Shown: piece by piece, positions 37,935 to 45,350 of the stretch
How the letters are laid out: the number at the start of each line of letters is the position of its first letter
Position numbering within the stretch: position 1 is the stretch's first letter
NCBI GenBank assembly: GCA_018268315.1
Contig: JAFDWU010000004.1
Span: 91,442-155,441 of the forward strand
Direction of reading: 5' to 3'
Origin: Armatimonadota bacterium
Lineage (GTDB): Bacteria; Armatimonadota; Fimbriimonadia; Fimbriimonadales; Fimbriimonadaceae
Length of the DNA stretch: 64,000 nucleotides
Made by a program: the position numbers and the translations under genes
Notes under the pieces: generated by a model
What the model was told of the DNA's origin: nothing
The model's input: the letters and a program-made list of their open reading frames with translations, nothing else
Database searches by the model: none

Positions 37935-39893
37935 ATGATGAGCATGCAGGATTCGCCCGAGATTATTGGCCGTGTGTTTGGCACCGAAGAAAAGCCGAAC
38001 ACCGCCTACAAGTTCACGTTCTGGAGCCATCCAAACGCGCGAGTGGGCATCGGCACCCTTGTCACCGTAACTGCGGGCGAGGCGACCATCTACGGCTCGG
38101 TCATCGAGGCGAAATCCTACAACGATCTAGAAAGCCCCCTGCACGAGTTTATGGCCCATCAAGGCGCGCCGGACCTTGAGCCGCCCACGAATCGCCAGGA
38201 CATTCGCGTTTACGAGGCGGCGGTGCTTCGCAGAATTCCCGAGGAGCCGGTGGGCGCAGTTCCCTTCGGCCTCGTTACACTGGCTGATGAAGCAGACGTG
38301 CGCAGGGCGCTACGAACCGAAAGCTACTTGGAGCAATACGGCATCCCGGCAGGTTGCTACGGCGAGAAAGATAAGCCCCATGCTGTACACGTAGACTCCC
38401 GCTTCCTGCTCGGGCCGGAAGCCGGCCACCTGAATGTCACGGGGACTAGCGGCCTTGCAGCCAAGACCAGCTACGTGTTGTTCCTGCTACAGTCGATCTT
38501 CGCCGCTTACAAAGGCGACCCCGAGGAACTTGGCAATACCGGCGTCGCGGCATTCATCTTCAACACCAAGGGCGGCGATCTGTTGTTTGTGGATCAACCG
38601 GGTCGCACGGATGCGTTGACCGACGACGACCGTGGCATGTATGCGGCGCTGGGCATGACTCCAGGGCCGTTCAAGAACGTGCGATTTTACGCCCCATTTG
38701 AGAACGCCGACGACAGCGCCCTCAAAACCCTTCGCAACAGCCCGAAGCTGGATGAAGTCAACCCAACCCGCGGGTACCGGTTCGGGCTGAAAGAGATCGT
38801 TTCCAACTTGGAGGTCACGCTAACTAAGGGCGATTTGGATTCCAAGGCGGACGCCTATCTGCAGTCGCTGGTGAATGATTACATCGAGAAGGAATCGCCG
38901 ATCGGCGATAAGAACTACCGAACCGCCCACGCGAAGACGATCGATGACCTTCTCGCCATCGTTGAGGAGCAGATAGGCGAGGCGCGGGCGAACCAGGGGT
39001 CGTTCCGTGGGCACCACGTCTTCACGATGGCCAAGATGCGAAACCGCATCAAGTCGGTGAAGGACCGCTTCCCTGGCCTGGTGGCAATGGACGGCCACAC
39101 TCAAGGGCCATTCTCCCAGCCGCTGGAGCACCAAACGCTTTACGTCATCGACGTCGCGAAGCTATCGCTGGAGGCCCAGGAGTTGGTGTTCGCCATCTTC
39201 ATCTCCGAGTTGCACAGCCGAATGGAGCTTGGAACACTGGGAGTCGCGCGAACCATTGTGGTGGTCGATGAGCTGAACAAGTACGTGCCCAGCAGCGGCG
39301 CCGAGAACCACATCGCCCGTGCGCTAACCGAGATCGCCTCGCGCGGACGATACATGGGCCTGACGCTCTTTGGCGCGCAGCAATTCAGGAGTAGGGTTGA
39401 TAAGGAAGTGGTCGGCAACTGCGCAAGCCACGCCTTCGGCCATATCGAAGCCGAGGAGCTTGCCCAGCCTGGCTATAGCTACTTCTCGCCTGCGGTCAAA
39501 GAGAAGCTGGCGAACCTGGAAACCGGACAGGTGCTGTTGAAGCACCCCTACTTTGGGCAGCCAGTGTTCCTGCGCTTCCCTCGCCCGGATGTGATGAAGG
39601 GCGGCGATGGCATGCGCGAGTTCCCCGCGACCTCGGTCGACATCATCGAACGCATCTATGGGCAGGTGAGGCGTATCGACTCCACCAAGCTGAACCTTGT
39701 GAAAGAAAAAGTCGGCAACATGCCGAAAGGCGATGCGCTTAACGAAGTCTGGAGCAAGCTGAGCGCGATGAAGCCAGGCGACGACCCGATGCGCGCGCTT
39801 CCGCGCAAAGATGGCGCCCCAGTTCTCGTCCTTGGCTCGTCCGAAGAAGGTGACCCGTTTGTCAGCGGCCCTTCGATGCGAGACGAATACTGA
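37935..39893 (+). CDS. HerA-like ATPase (HAS-barrel plus FtsK/HerA motor) with variant Walker A
   Basis: About 652 residues from ATG 37935 (ATG 37938 and 37944 are close alternatives). Seen: an N-terminal beta-barrel of the HAS type (IIGRVFGTEEKPNTAYKFTF... VGIGTLVTV), a P-loop at about residues 169-178 reading GTSGLAAKTS, Walker B TIVVVDELNKYVP with Asp about 445, an Arg/Ser block ALTEIASRGRYMGLTLFGAQQ equivalent to the HerA sensor region, and a C-terminal tail with VLVLGSSEEGDPF. In the P-loop the Gly before Lys is Ala; I recall related bacterial proteins with GxSGxAxKT, so this may be a subfamily trait rather than decay. It should form a hexameric DNA translocase with the NurA-like protein. 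The following sugar transferase has its own promoter-like hexamer. Confidence 0.88.
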   Translation: MMSMQDSPEIIGRVFGTEEKPNTAYKFTFWSHPNARVGIGTLVTVTAGEATIYGSVIEAKSYNDLESPLHEFMAHQGAPDLEPPTNRQDIRVYEAAVLRRIPEEPVGAVPFGLVTLADEADVRRALRTESYLEQYGIPAGCYGEKDKPHAVHVDSRFLLGPEAGHLNVTGTSGLAAKTSYVLFLLQSIFAAYKGDPEELGNTGVAAFIFNTKGGDLLFVDQPGRTDALTDDDRGMYAALGMTPGPFKNVRFYAPFENADDSALKTLRNSPKLDEVNPTRGYRFGLKEIVSNLEVTLTKGDLDSKADAYLQSLVNDYIEKESPIGDKNYRTAHAKTIDDLLAIVEEQIGEARANQGSFRGHHVFTMAKMRNRIKSVKDRFPGLVAMDGHTQGPFSQPLEHQTLYVIDVAKLSLEAQELVFAIFISELHSRMELGTLGVARTIVVVDELNKYVPSSGAENHIARALTEIASRGRYMGLTLFGAQQFRSRVDKEVVGNCASHAFGHIEAEELAQPGYSYFSPAVKEKLANLETGQVLLKHPYFGQPVFLRFPRPDVMKGGDGMREFPATSVDIIERIYGQVRRIDSTKLNLVKEKVGNMPKGDALNEVWSKLSAMKPGDDPMRALPRKDGAPVLVLGSSEEGDPFVSGPSMRDEY

Positions 39894-39896
39894 GGC

Positions 39897-39902
39897 TAGA
39901 AT
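39897..39902 (+). promoter_or_regulatory. -10-like TAGAAT, 6 nt before sugar transferase ATG
   Basis: TAGAAT, 6 nt, then ATG 39909. It starts right after the HerA stop, so the transferase can be transcribed separately. Confidence 0.5.
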
Positions 39903-39908
39903 TTAAGA

Positions 39909-40505
39909 ATGAAGCCGGGGAAGCGCCTATTCGACCTTCTGCTTGCGCTGCTGTTCCTGCTTCTGTTTTGGCCCCTTCTTTTGATTCTTGCCTTGCTGGT
40001 GCGCATTAAGCTTGGCTCGCCGGTTTTCTTCAAGCAAGAGCGCCCCGGCTTGGGTGGCAAACCGTTCATGCTCATCAAATTCCGCTCGATGACCGATCAG
40101 CGAGATGAGCACGGCGAGTTGCTGCCCGACCACGTGAGGCTCACCTCATTTGGGAAGATGCTGCGGGCAACAAGCCTTGACGAACTTCCCGAAATCTTCA
40201 ACGTACTGAAGGGCGAGATGAGTTTCGTGGGCCCGCGGCCCTTGCTGATCAAATACCTTCCCCTCTACTCACCCGAACAGAACCGAAGGCATGAGGTTCT
40301 GCCCGGCATCACCGGCTGGGCGCAGGTGAACGGGCGCAATGCCATTGCCTGGGATGAGAAATTTCGGCTCGACGTTTGGTATGTCGATCATCAGTCGCTG
40401 GCGCTGGACATCAAGATTCTGTGGATGACCCTCGCTAAGGTCGTGAAGCGCTCGGACATCTCCGCCGACGATCATGCGACGATGCCCGAATTCACCGGCA
40501 GCTAA
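39909..40505 (+). CDS. initiating sugar phosphotransferase (WcaJ/PglC type, polyprenyl-phosphate)
   Basis: A 198-residue monotopic membrane enzyme that transfers a sugar-1-phosphate from a UDP-sugar to undecaprenyl phosphate, the first step in building exopolysaccharide or glycan repeat units. Seen: membrane helix [45 protein letters not shown], the catalytic Asp-Glu pair in [28 protein letters not shown], and [13 protein letters not shown]. Only the minimal catalytic core is present, without the WbaP/WcaJ N-terminal multi-pass domain. No other polysaccharide gene is adjacent, but the UDP-FucNAc cluster lies 20 kb downstream in the window, and it could supply a lipid-linked first sugar. Confidence 0.94.
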   Translation: MKPGKRLFDLLLALLFLLLFWPLLLILALLVRIKLGSPVFFKQERPGLGGKPFMLIKFRSMTDQRDEHGELLPDHVRLTSFGKMLRATSLDELPEIFNVLKGEMSFVGPRPLLIKYLPLYSPEQNRRHEVLPGITGWAQVNGRNAIAWDEKFRLDVWYVDHQSLALDIKILWMTLAKVVKRSDISADDHATMPEFTGS

Positions 40506-40537
40506 TCTGTGCCTACCCGGTTAACGTACGAGAGTTG

Positions 40538-40543
40538 TAAACT
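40538..40543 (+). promoter_or_regulatory. -10-like TAAACT, 6 nt before TlpA-like gene 1
   Basis: TAAACT, ACCGGT, then ATG 40550. The same layout (TAATCT, 6 nt, ATG) precedes the paralogue at 41728. No Shine-Dalgarno. Confidence 0.55.
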
Positions 40544-40549
40544 ACCGGT

Positions 40550-41632
40550 ATGAGAAAATTCGCACTTCTCGGATTGCTTGCTGTTGCTGCGTTGGCCAAT
40601 TCGCAGGACCTTAAGGCCGGCATGCCCGCCCCCCAACTCAAAGTTTCTTCGTGGGTTAAGGGCCACGAATTCAAGGAGTTTAAGAAGGGCAATATCTATG
40701 TGGTCGAGTTCTGGGCTACATGGTGCGGCCCTTGCCGCATGTCGATTCCTCACCTTACCGAGCTTGCTAAGGAGCACAAGGACGTCACCTTCGTGGGTGT
40801 AAGCGTCTGGGAGAACGATCAGGCAAAGGTGAAGCCCTTCGTGAAAGAAATGGGTGACAAGATGGATTACAACGTGGTGATGGACGATCAAGCCTCGCCG
40901 ACCGCCCGCGAAGGTTTCATGTCCAAACACTGGATGGAAGCGGCCGGACAAGATGGAATACCCACCGCATTCATCGTCGACAAGGATTCCAAGATCGCTT
41001 GGATCGGCCACCCCATGGAACTCGCCGAGCCTCTTCAGAAGGTCGTTGACAACAAGTGGGACGTTGCGGCGTGGCAGGCAACAGAAGCTCAAAGGAGGGC
41101 TGCGGAGAATCCCGACCCCAACTCCCCTCTGATCAAGGAGCTCATGAAGCTGGGCGAGCTCATCAAGAACAAGGATTACCCGGCGATCTTAAAGGAAGCC
41201 GACGTTCTGCAGACGATGGACGCGGTTCCCGGTGTGCCAGAACCCGTCGAGACGGCGCTAAAGGCGAAGATGCGCGCCTATCGCGGCCTGAAGCAGATGG
41301 ATAAGTGGTACGGAACCGCTCGCGAGATGCTGGCCAAGCGTCCGCAGGCAGTTTCTGCACTGAACTCGATCGCGTGGGCAATTGCCGACCCGGAAAGCAA
41401 GTTCGCACCGAGCGAGCGGGATTTCAAGGTGGCGATTGAAGTCGCCCTTGGCGCAGCGAAGGCAACTGAGTTCAAGAATCCTTCGATTCTGGACACCCTC
41501 GCTTGGGCCTACTTTGGCGATGGGCAAAAGGCAAAAGCGATTGAGACCGAGAAGAAGGCAATCGAGCTTGCTGAGGACGCTGACCAGAAGGCTGATCTAC
41601 AGAAATCGCTGAAGAAGATGCAAGGCTCTTAG
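40550..41632 (+). CDS. TlpA-like thioredoxin protein with helical C-terminal repeats (paralogue 1)
   Basis: A 360-residue exported thiol oxidoreductase. Seen: signal peptide (ALLGLLAVAALANS), then a TlpA/ResA-type thioredoxin domain with VVEFWATWCGPCRMSIPHLTELA (CGPC active site), VTFVGVSVWEND and DGIPTAFIVDKDSKIAWIGHP (cis-Pro loop), and after about residue 190 an all-helical region with TPR-like helices (KNKDYPAILKEADVLQ; ILDTLAWAYFGDGQKAKAIETEKKAIELA). Such proteins reduce disulfides in the periplasm, for example in cytochrome c maturation. The gene is followed by a clear terminator. Two further paralogues and MsrA lie just downstream. Confidence 0.92.
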   Translation: MRKFALLGLLAVAALANSQDLKAGMPAPQLKVSSWVKGHEFKEFKKGNIYVVEFWATWCGPCRMSIPHLTELAKEHKDVTFVGVSVWENDQAKVKPFVKEMGDKMDYNVVMDDQASPTAREGFMSKHWMEAAGQDGIPTAFIVDKDSKIAWIGHPMELAEPLQKVVDNKWDVAAWQATEAQRRAAENPDPNSPLIKELMKLGELIKNKDYPAILKEADVLQTMDAVPGVPEPVETALKAKMRAYRGLKQMDKWYGTAREMLAKRPQAVSALNSIAWAIADPESKFAPSERDFKVAIEVALGAAKATEFKNPSILDTLAWAYFGDGQKAKAIETEKKAIELAEDADQKADLQKSLKKMQGS

Positions 41633-41651
41633 CACGCCGCCCTTTAGCGAT

Positions 41652-41691
41652 AACGCTCCCACGCCCAGCAGGCTTGGGAGCGTTTTAATTT
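41652..41691 (+). terminator. intrinsic terminator after TlpA-like gene 1
   Basis: AACGCTCCCA...TGGGAGCGTT, a perfect 10-bp stem with a 13-nt loop, followed by TTAATTT. Starts 19 nt after the stop. Confidence 0.85.
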
Positions 41692-41715
41692 CCCTACAAC
41701 ATTTTGAGAATCCTG

Positions 41716-41721
41716 TAATCT
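41716..41721 (+). promoter_or_regulatory. -10-like TAATCT, 6 nt before TlpA-like gene 2
   Basis: TAATCT, ATGGGT, then ATG 41728. It fixes the start at 41728 rather than the ATG at 41722 inside the spacer. Confidence 0.5.
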
Positions 41722-41727
41722 ATGGGT

Positions 41728-42785
41728 ATGAGAAAGCTTGCCTTACTTGGATTGCTAATCCTCTCGGGACTCTCGGCCGCACAGAACCTGAAAGTGGGGA
41801 TGACGGCTCCCAAGCTCAAGGTCGTTTGGCTCAAGGCAATGAGGTTAAGGAGTTCAAGCAGGGCTATGTTTATGTGGTTGAGTTCTGGGCTACATGGTGC
41901 GGACCGTGCCGGGACTCCATTCCCCACATCACTGAGCTCGCGAAGAAACACCCGGAAGTCACGTTTATTGGCGTGAGTATCGGAGAGCAAGATCAGGCGA
42001 ACGTGCAACCCTTCGTTAAAGAGATGGGTGACAAGATGAACTACAACGTCGCCATGGATTCGCAATCTTCGCCTACCGCCGGTTCGGGCTTTATGTTCGA
42101 CAACTGGATGAATGCCGCTGGGCAGAATTCAATCCCCACCGCCTTTATCGTCGACCGGGACAGCAAGATCGTGTGGATTGGGCACCCGATGGCAATGGCT
42201 GATCCGCTTCAGAAGGTTCTTGATAGGAAATGGGATGCTGCTGCCAGTCAATTGAGCTCTGCTGGGAAAGCTCCTGCCGAAAGCGTTCTCAGGAAGGAAC
42301 TTAATAAGCTCGGCATACTCCTTCGCGCTAAGAATTACCCCGAATTACTTAAAGAAGCCGAGGTGCTACAGGCTATGTCGCCAATTCCCGGCGAGCGAGA
42401 CCCGGTCGAGGCTGCCCTCACCTTTAAGCTAATGGCTTACGGCCGTCTCAAACAATGGGACGCGTATTACGTGGGAGCCAAGGAACTGCTCGACAAGCGG
42501 CCAACTGCGCCTTTCATTGCCTCTATTGCATGGACCATCGCCTGCCCGGACAGCAAATTCGAGGGACCCCGCGACTACAAGCTTGCTCTTAAAGCCGGGC
42601 TGGCTGCGGCGAAAGCAACCAACTTTAAGGATGCTCTCGCCCTCGACTCACTTGCTTGGGCCTATTTTGGCGATGGGCAGAAGGCAAAGGCAATCGAAGT
42701 TGAAACCAAGGCCCTGGCCCTTGCCGATGACCCTGACACAAGAGGGGCCATTCAAAAGTCGTTGAAACAGATGCATGGCGCCTGA
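41728..42785 (+). pseudogene. TlpA-like thioredoxin protein (paralogue 2), interrupted by a 1-bp frameshift
   Basis: A paralogue of the 40550 gene with the same order: signal peptide (LALLGLLILSGLSAAQ), thioredoxin domain with VVEFWATWCGPCRDSIPHITELA, SIPTAFIVDRDSKIVWIGHP, and the TPR-like C-terminal helices (SLAWAYFGDGQKAKAIEVETKAL). The signal peptide and first ~35 codons are in one frame and everything after about 41836 is in another. Aligned with paralogue 1, TGG GTT AAG GGC CAC becomes TGG CTC AAG GC AAT: one G is missing at 41835-41837. The remaining 950 nt are intact and well conserved, so the change is recent, a sequencing or assembly error, or read through. A second open frame begins at TTG 41826 but would lack a signal peptide. 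Confidence 0.85.
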
Positions 42786-42805
42786 CCCAAGCCGCTGAAT
42801 TCTGA

Positions 42806-42837
42806 ACGCTACCAAGCCGATATTGGTTTGGGAGCGT
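42806..42837 (+). terminator. degenerate copy of the TlpA terminator, overlapping the next promoter
   Basis: ACGCTACCAA...TTGGT-TTGGG-AGCGT. It shares sequence with the terminator at 41652 but has a 5-nt bulge. Its last base is the first base of the TATTAT hexamer of the next gene, so terminator and promoter are interleaved. Confidence 0.5.
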
Positions 42838-42842
42838 ATTAT
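42837..42842 (+). promoter_or_regulatory. -10-like TATTAT, 6 nt before TlpA-like gene 3 GTG
   Basis: TATTAT, ATTTCG, then GTG 42849. It selects this GTG over the in-frame TTG at 42828. Confidence 0.55.
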
Positions 42843-42848
42843 ATTTCG

Positions 42849-43436
42849 GTGGTCAGATTCCGCAAAAGTTGGATAGGGCTTGGCGCAGCCCTCGTGTTGG
42901 TCGCCATTGGTTGCGTTGATCCCGAGCAAGACCACCGCCCAGCCGAGGTGGCGGCCGCTACCACGCAGCAAGTTTCCAAAGGCAAGATCCAAATTGGCGG
43001 CGACGCGCCCGCCCTCAAGGTTTCCAAGTGGATCAAAGGCGAGCCGGTTAACGGTTTTCAAAAAGGTCAGACCTACGTCGTCGAGCTTTGGGCCACTTGG
43101 TGTCCACCTTGCCGGGAGTGGATTCCCCATATCACGAAGCTAGCGAAGGCCCATCCCGAGGTTACTTTTATCGGTGTCAGCATCCTTGAAAAGGATCAGA
43201 AGGACGTTAGGCCATTCGTCGAGCAGATGGGGGCGAAGATGGACTACCACGTCGCCATCGATCTTCAATCATCACCGACCGAAGTGGTTGGCTACATGGC
43301 CAAGAATTGGCTTGGTGAATGCGGACAAGACGGAATTCCCTACTCGTTCATTATTGATAAGAACGGCAAAGTCGCCTGGATGGGCTTTCCTTGGGAATTA
43401 GAAAGCGCGTTGATGTCAGTGCTTAGTAAGCCCTAG
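42849..43436 (+). CDS. TlpA-like thioredoxin lipoprotein (paralogue 3, short form)
   Basis: About 195 residues from GTG 42849. Seen: a lipoprotein signal (LGAALVLVAIGC, lipobox AIGC), a linker, then the thioredoxin domain with VVELWATWCPPCREWIPHITKLA (CPPC instead of CGPC), VTFIGVSILEKDQ, a middle segment with the same KMDYHVAIDLQSSPTEVVGYM pattern as its paralogues, and DGIPYSFIIDKNGKVAWMGFP. The helical C-terminal region of the other two copies is absent. CPPC usually gives a more reducing or differently tuned thioredoxin. It shares a 4-bp stop-on-stop overlap (CTAG) with the convergent lipoprotein gene at 43433. Confidence 0.9.
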   Translation: MVRFRKSWIGLGAALVLVAIGCVDPEQDHRPAEVAAATTQQVSKGKIQIGGDAPALKVSKWIKGEPVNGFQKGQTYVVELWATWCPPCREWIPHITKLAKAHPEVTFIGVSILEKDQKDVRPFVEQMGAKMDYHVAIDLQSSPTEVVGYMAKNWLGECGQDGIPYSFIIDKNGKVAWMGFPWELESALMSVLSKP

Positions 43437-43816
43437 CCGCCCGAATCTCCGCCAGTGTCGGTGGTGGGAATGTTGTTCGCTGAGCCAGCGACTCGCTTGG
43501 CCTGAGACTTCGCCGCATTGCCAATTCCACCGGACTGCGCTCCCTCCATCGGAGCCACGGGGCTAAGTCCGCCTGCGGCGCCCCCGGCGTATGGCGTACC
43601 TGCCGCCGATCCGCCGCCGCTTTCGGATTGTGCGGGAGGCGCAGGGTTGCCTTGGCCCTGTGCCGTGAGCGAAGGCGCCTGCGGTGCATCCTTGGAGCGG
43701 AATGTATTCTCCGGCTTCGCTTGGGCGCTGCTCGTCTGAGCCGAACTAGCGGACTCCTCGCCCTTGCTACATCCGATTAGACCACTAACGACAACCAGCA
43801 GAAGAAACCCACGCAT
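43433..43816 (-). CDS. small Gly/Ser/Pro-rich lipoprotein, unknown function
   Basis: A 127-residue lipoprotein: signal GFLLLVVVSGLIGC with lipobox LIGC at about residue 16. The mature chain is low-complexity (Gly, Ala, Ser, Pro, Gln) with no predicted fold and a C-terminus TTDTGGDSGG. TAGGAT lies 6 nt before ATG 43816. A similarly small, Gly-ended lipoprotein occurs at 45997. It sits between the TlpA genes and msrA. No family is recognised; it may be a surface or periplasmic spacer protein. Confidence 0.65.
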   Translation of the reverse strand: MRGFLLLVVVSGLIGCSKGEESASSAQTSSAQAKPENTFRSKDAPQAPSLTAQGQGNPAPPAQSESGGGSAAGTPYAGGAAGGLSPVAPMEGAQSGGIGNAAKSQAKRVAGSANNIPTTDTGGDSGG

Positions 43817-43822
43817 AGATTA

Positions 43823-43828
43823 ATCCTA
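43823..43828 (-). promoter_or_regulatory. -10-like TAGGAT, 6 nt before lipoprotein gene
   Basis: Minus-strand TAGGAT, 6 nt, then ATG 43816. It lies in the 52-bp gap shared with divergent msrA. Confidence 0.45.
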
Positions 43829-43868
43829 TCTCAAACCAACTCGAGCGTGTGGGAACATGTGATATAGA

Positions 43869-44606
43869 ATGCGTATTAGGATGTATATGAAGGCTCTCGT
43901 ACTAACCTGCATTCTCTGCGCAGTCGGCTGTGAAACTACTCATGTGCTCGCGGCCAAACCTGCGATGGCAGCCCCTCAGGCGGCCCCTCTCGTTGCAGAG
44001 AAAGCGGTCGGAGATTCTGAGCAGGACCCCAACAACTACGAGATCAACCTCAACACCAAGACTGGCTTAAAACTCACTAAGGCGTACAAGGCCAGACCAG
44101 CAAAGACGGAGTTTGCCGCGTTTGCCGCCGGTTGCTTCTGGGGAGTCGAGGACGAATACAGAAAGGAGCCAGGAGTGGTGGCTACCGCGGTGGGGTTTAG
44201 CGGCGGCCATGTGAAAAACCCCAGCTACAAGCTCGTCTGCGGCGACAAGACCGGCCACGCTGAAACTGTCTTGGTTGAGTTTGACCCAGCGAAGACCAGC
44301 TACTCCAAGCTGCTTGATCTGTTTTGGGTCGTTCACAACCCGACGGAAGTGAACCATCAAGGCGTGGATTATGGCACCCAGTATAGGTCCGTAATCTTCT
44401 GCTTCAACGACGAGCAGCGTAAGGAGGCTTTGGCTTCGAAGAAAGCCGAAGAGAAGGCCGAGCACCTTGAGGACCAGATTGCCACAGAGATTGTCCCCTC
44501 AGCGCCATTCTATCGGGCAGAGGAATACCACCAACAGTGGGTAGAAAACGGACACCCTTCCTCCTGCCATCGGCGGAAGAAGGGCGACCTAAAGCCGGAA
44601 CTCTGA
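43869..44606 (+). CDS. msrA: peptide-methionine (S)-S-oxide reductase, lipoprotein form
   Basis: Reduces methionine-S-sulfoxide in proteins back to methionine. Seen: a lipoprotein signal (ALVLTCILCAVGC, lipobox AVGC), a spacer of about 65 residues, then the MsrA domain with AAGCFWGVEDEY (catalytic Cys), VGFSGGHVKNPSYKLVCGDKTGHAETVLVEFDP, VDYGTQYRSVIF and AEEYHQQW. The C-terminal tail carries a resolving-type Cys (SSCHRRKK). Most MsrA are cytoplasmic, about 170-210 residues; here the enzyme should be membrane-tethered outside the cytoplasm, close to the TlpA-like proteins that could re-reduce it. Several Met codons (43869, 43881, 43887) compete as start; the lipobox is kept by all. Confidence 0.93.
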   Translation: MRIRMYMKALVLTCILCAVGCETTHVLAAKPAMAAPQAAPLVAEKAVGDSEQDPNNYEINLNTKTGLKLTKAYKARPAKTEFAAFAAGCFWGVEDEYRKEPGVVATAVGFSGGHVKNPSYKLVCGDKTGHAETVLVEFDPAKTSYSKLLDLFWVVHNPTEVNHQGVDYGTQYRSVIFCFNDEQRKEALASKKAEEKAEHLEDQIATEIVPSAPFYRAEEYHQQWVENGHPSSCHRRKKGDLKPEL

Positions 44607-44609
44607 CGC

Positions 44610-45221
44610 CTACTTGGAGGCTTCGATCTTCACCGTGATTTTGCCGCGGTTCGTATCGAACACCACTTCCGACTTCGTGAGTCGATGAGTGGTGGCGTTG
44701 AACACGCTCTTCACCGTGTAGTTGTTTGAAAACGATTCGGTGGAAATGTCGAACGCGCCTTCAACGGTAACGTCTTGAGTCTTCGGATCGGCCGACATAG
44801 AAGTGAATTTCCCCTTGGTCTCAAGGTGGTCGTTCTTCAGGTTCACTTCAAGCGGCTTTCCATCCGCAAGGGCCTTTTCGGGCAGCAAGTTAGCCAGCGT
44901 ATAGATCTTGAATATCTCGAAATCTTGCCCCGCTTCCAGGGCATCGGGAAGACCTTTCTCGCACGTCCCGGCTAGGCTTGTCTTTAACTCAATCGGCGCA
45001 TTCTCAATGTCCGAGATGCTCCATTCGAGGCTGACTTTCTCGCCCTCAACCTTTGCCACCTTCTCGGTCAGCTTGCCTGTCACCATACCGCCGCCGAGTT
45101 CGCTAGCGTCGGCGCTCCAATTGTAAGTAATAGAGTCGTTAGCCTTATAAATGTGTTTGAAATCTTGCTCGGCCTGGACCGCTTGAAAACCCAACACAAT
45201 TGCAAAGAGAGCTTTGATCAT
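44610..45221 (-). CDS. exported protein of a tandem paralogous pair (copy A), unknown function
   Basis: About 203 residues from ATG 45221 (the open frame extends 7 codons further). Seen: signal peptide (LFAIVLGFQAVQA), DFKHIYKANDSITYNWSADA, then repeated beta-strand segments with VTGKLTEKVAKVEGEKVSLEW, LLPEKALADGKPLEVNLKNDH and a C-terminal VKSVFNATTHRLTKSEVVF. It resembles all-beta lipocalin-like or DUF6263-type exported proteins in pattern only. The copy B gene is 129 nt upstream on the same strand, about half identical by eye. It ends 3 nt from the msrA stop (convergent). Confidence 0.75.
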   Translation of the reverse strand: MIKALFAIVLGFQAVQAEQDFKHIYKANDSITYNWSADASELGGGMVTGKLTEKVAKVEGEKVSLEWSISDIENAPIELKTSLAGTCEKGLPDALEAGQDFEIFKIYTLANLLPEKALADGKPLEVNLKNDHLETKGKFTSMSADPKTQDVTVEGAFDISTESFSNNYTVKSVFNATTHRLTKSEVVFDTNRGKITVKIEASK

Positions 45222-45292
45222 CGTAATAACACTGTACAGCACCTGGCCTAAAGCGGCTGGGGATTAGTCCTCAGGGCAGCTTACAAACAAGC

Positions 45293-45328
45293 CCGCCCTT
45301 CATCCGCTGTGAGTCGCAGGAAGGGCGG
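45293..45328 (-). terminator. intrinsic-terminator-like hairpin after copy B
   Basis: Minus strand CCGCCCTTC...GAAGGGCGG, a 9-bp stem with an 18-nt loop, followed by GCTTGTTTGT. It lies about 22 nt after the stop of the 45351 gene and separates the two paralogues. Confidence 0.7.
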
Positions 45329-45350
45329 TCCCAGTTTTCGAATCGGATCC

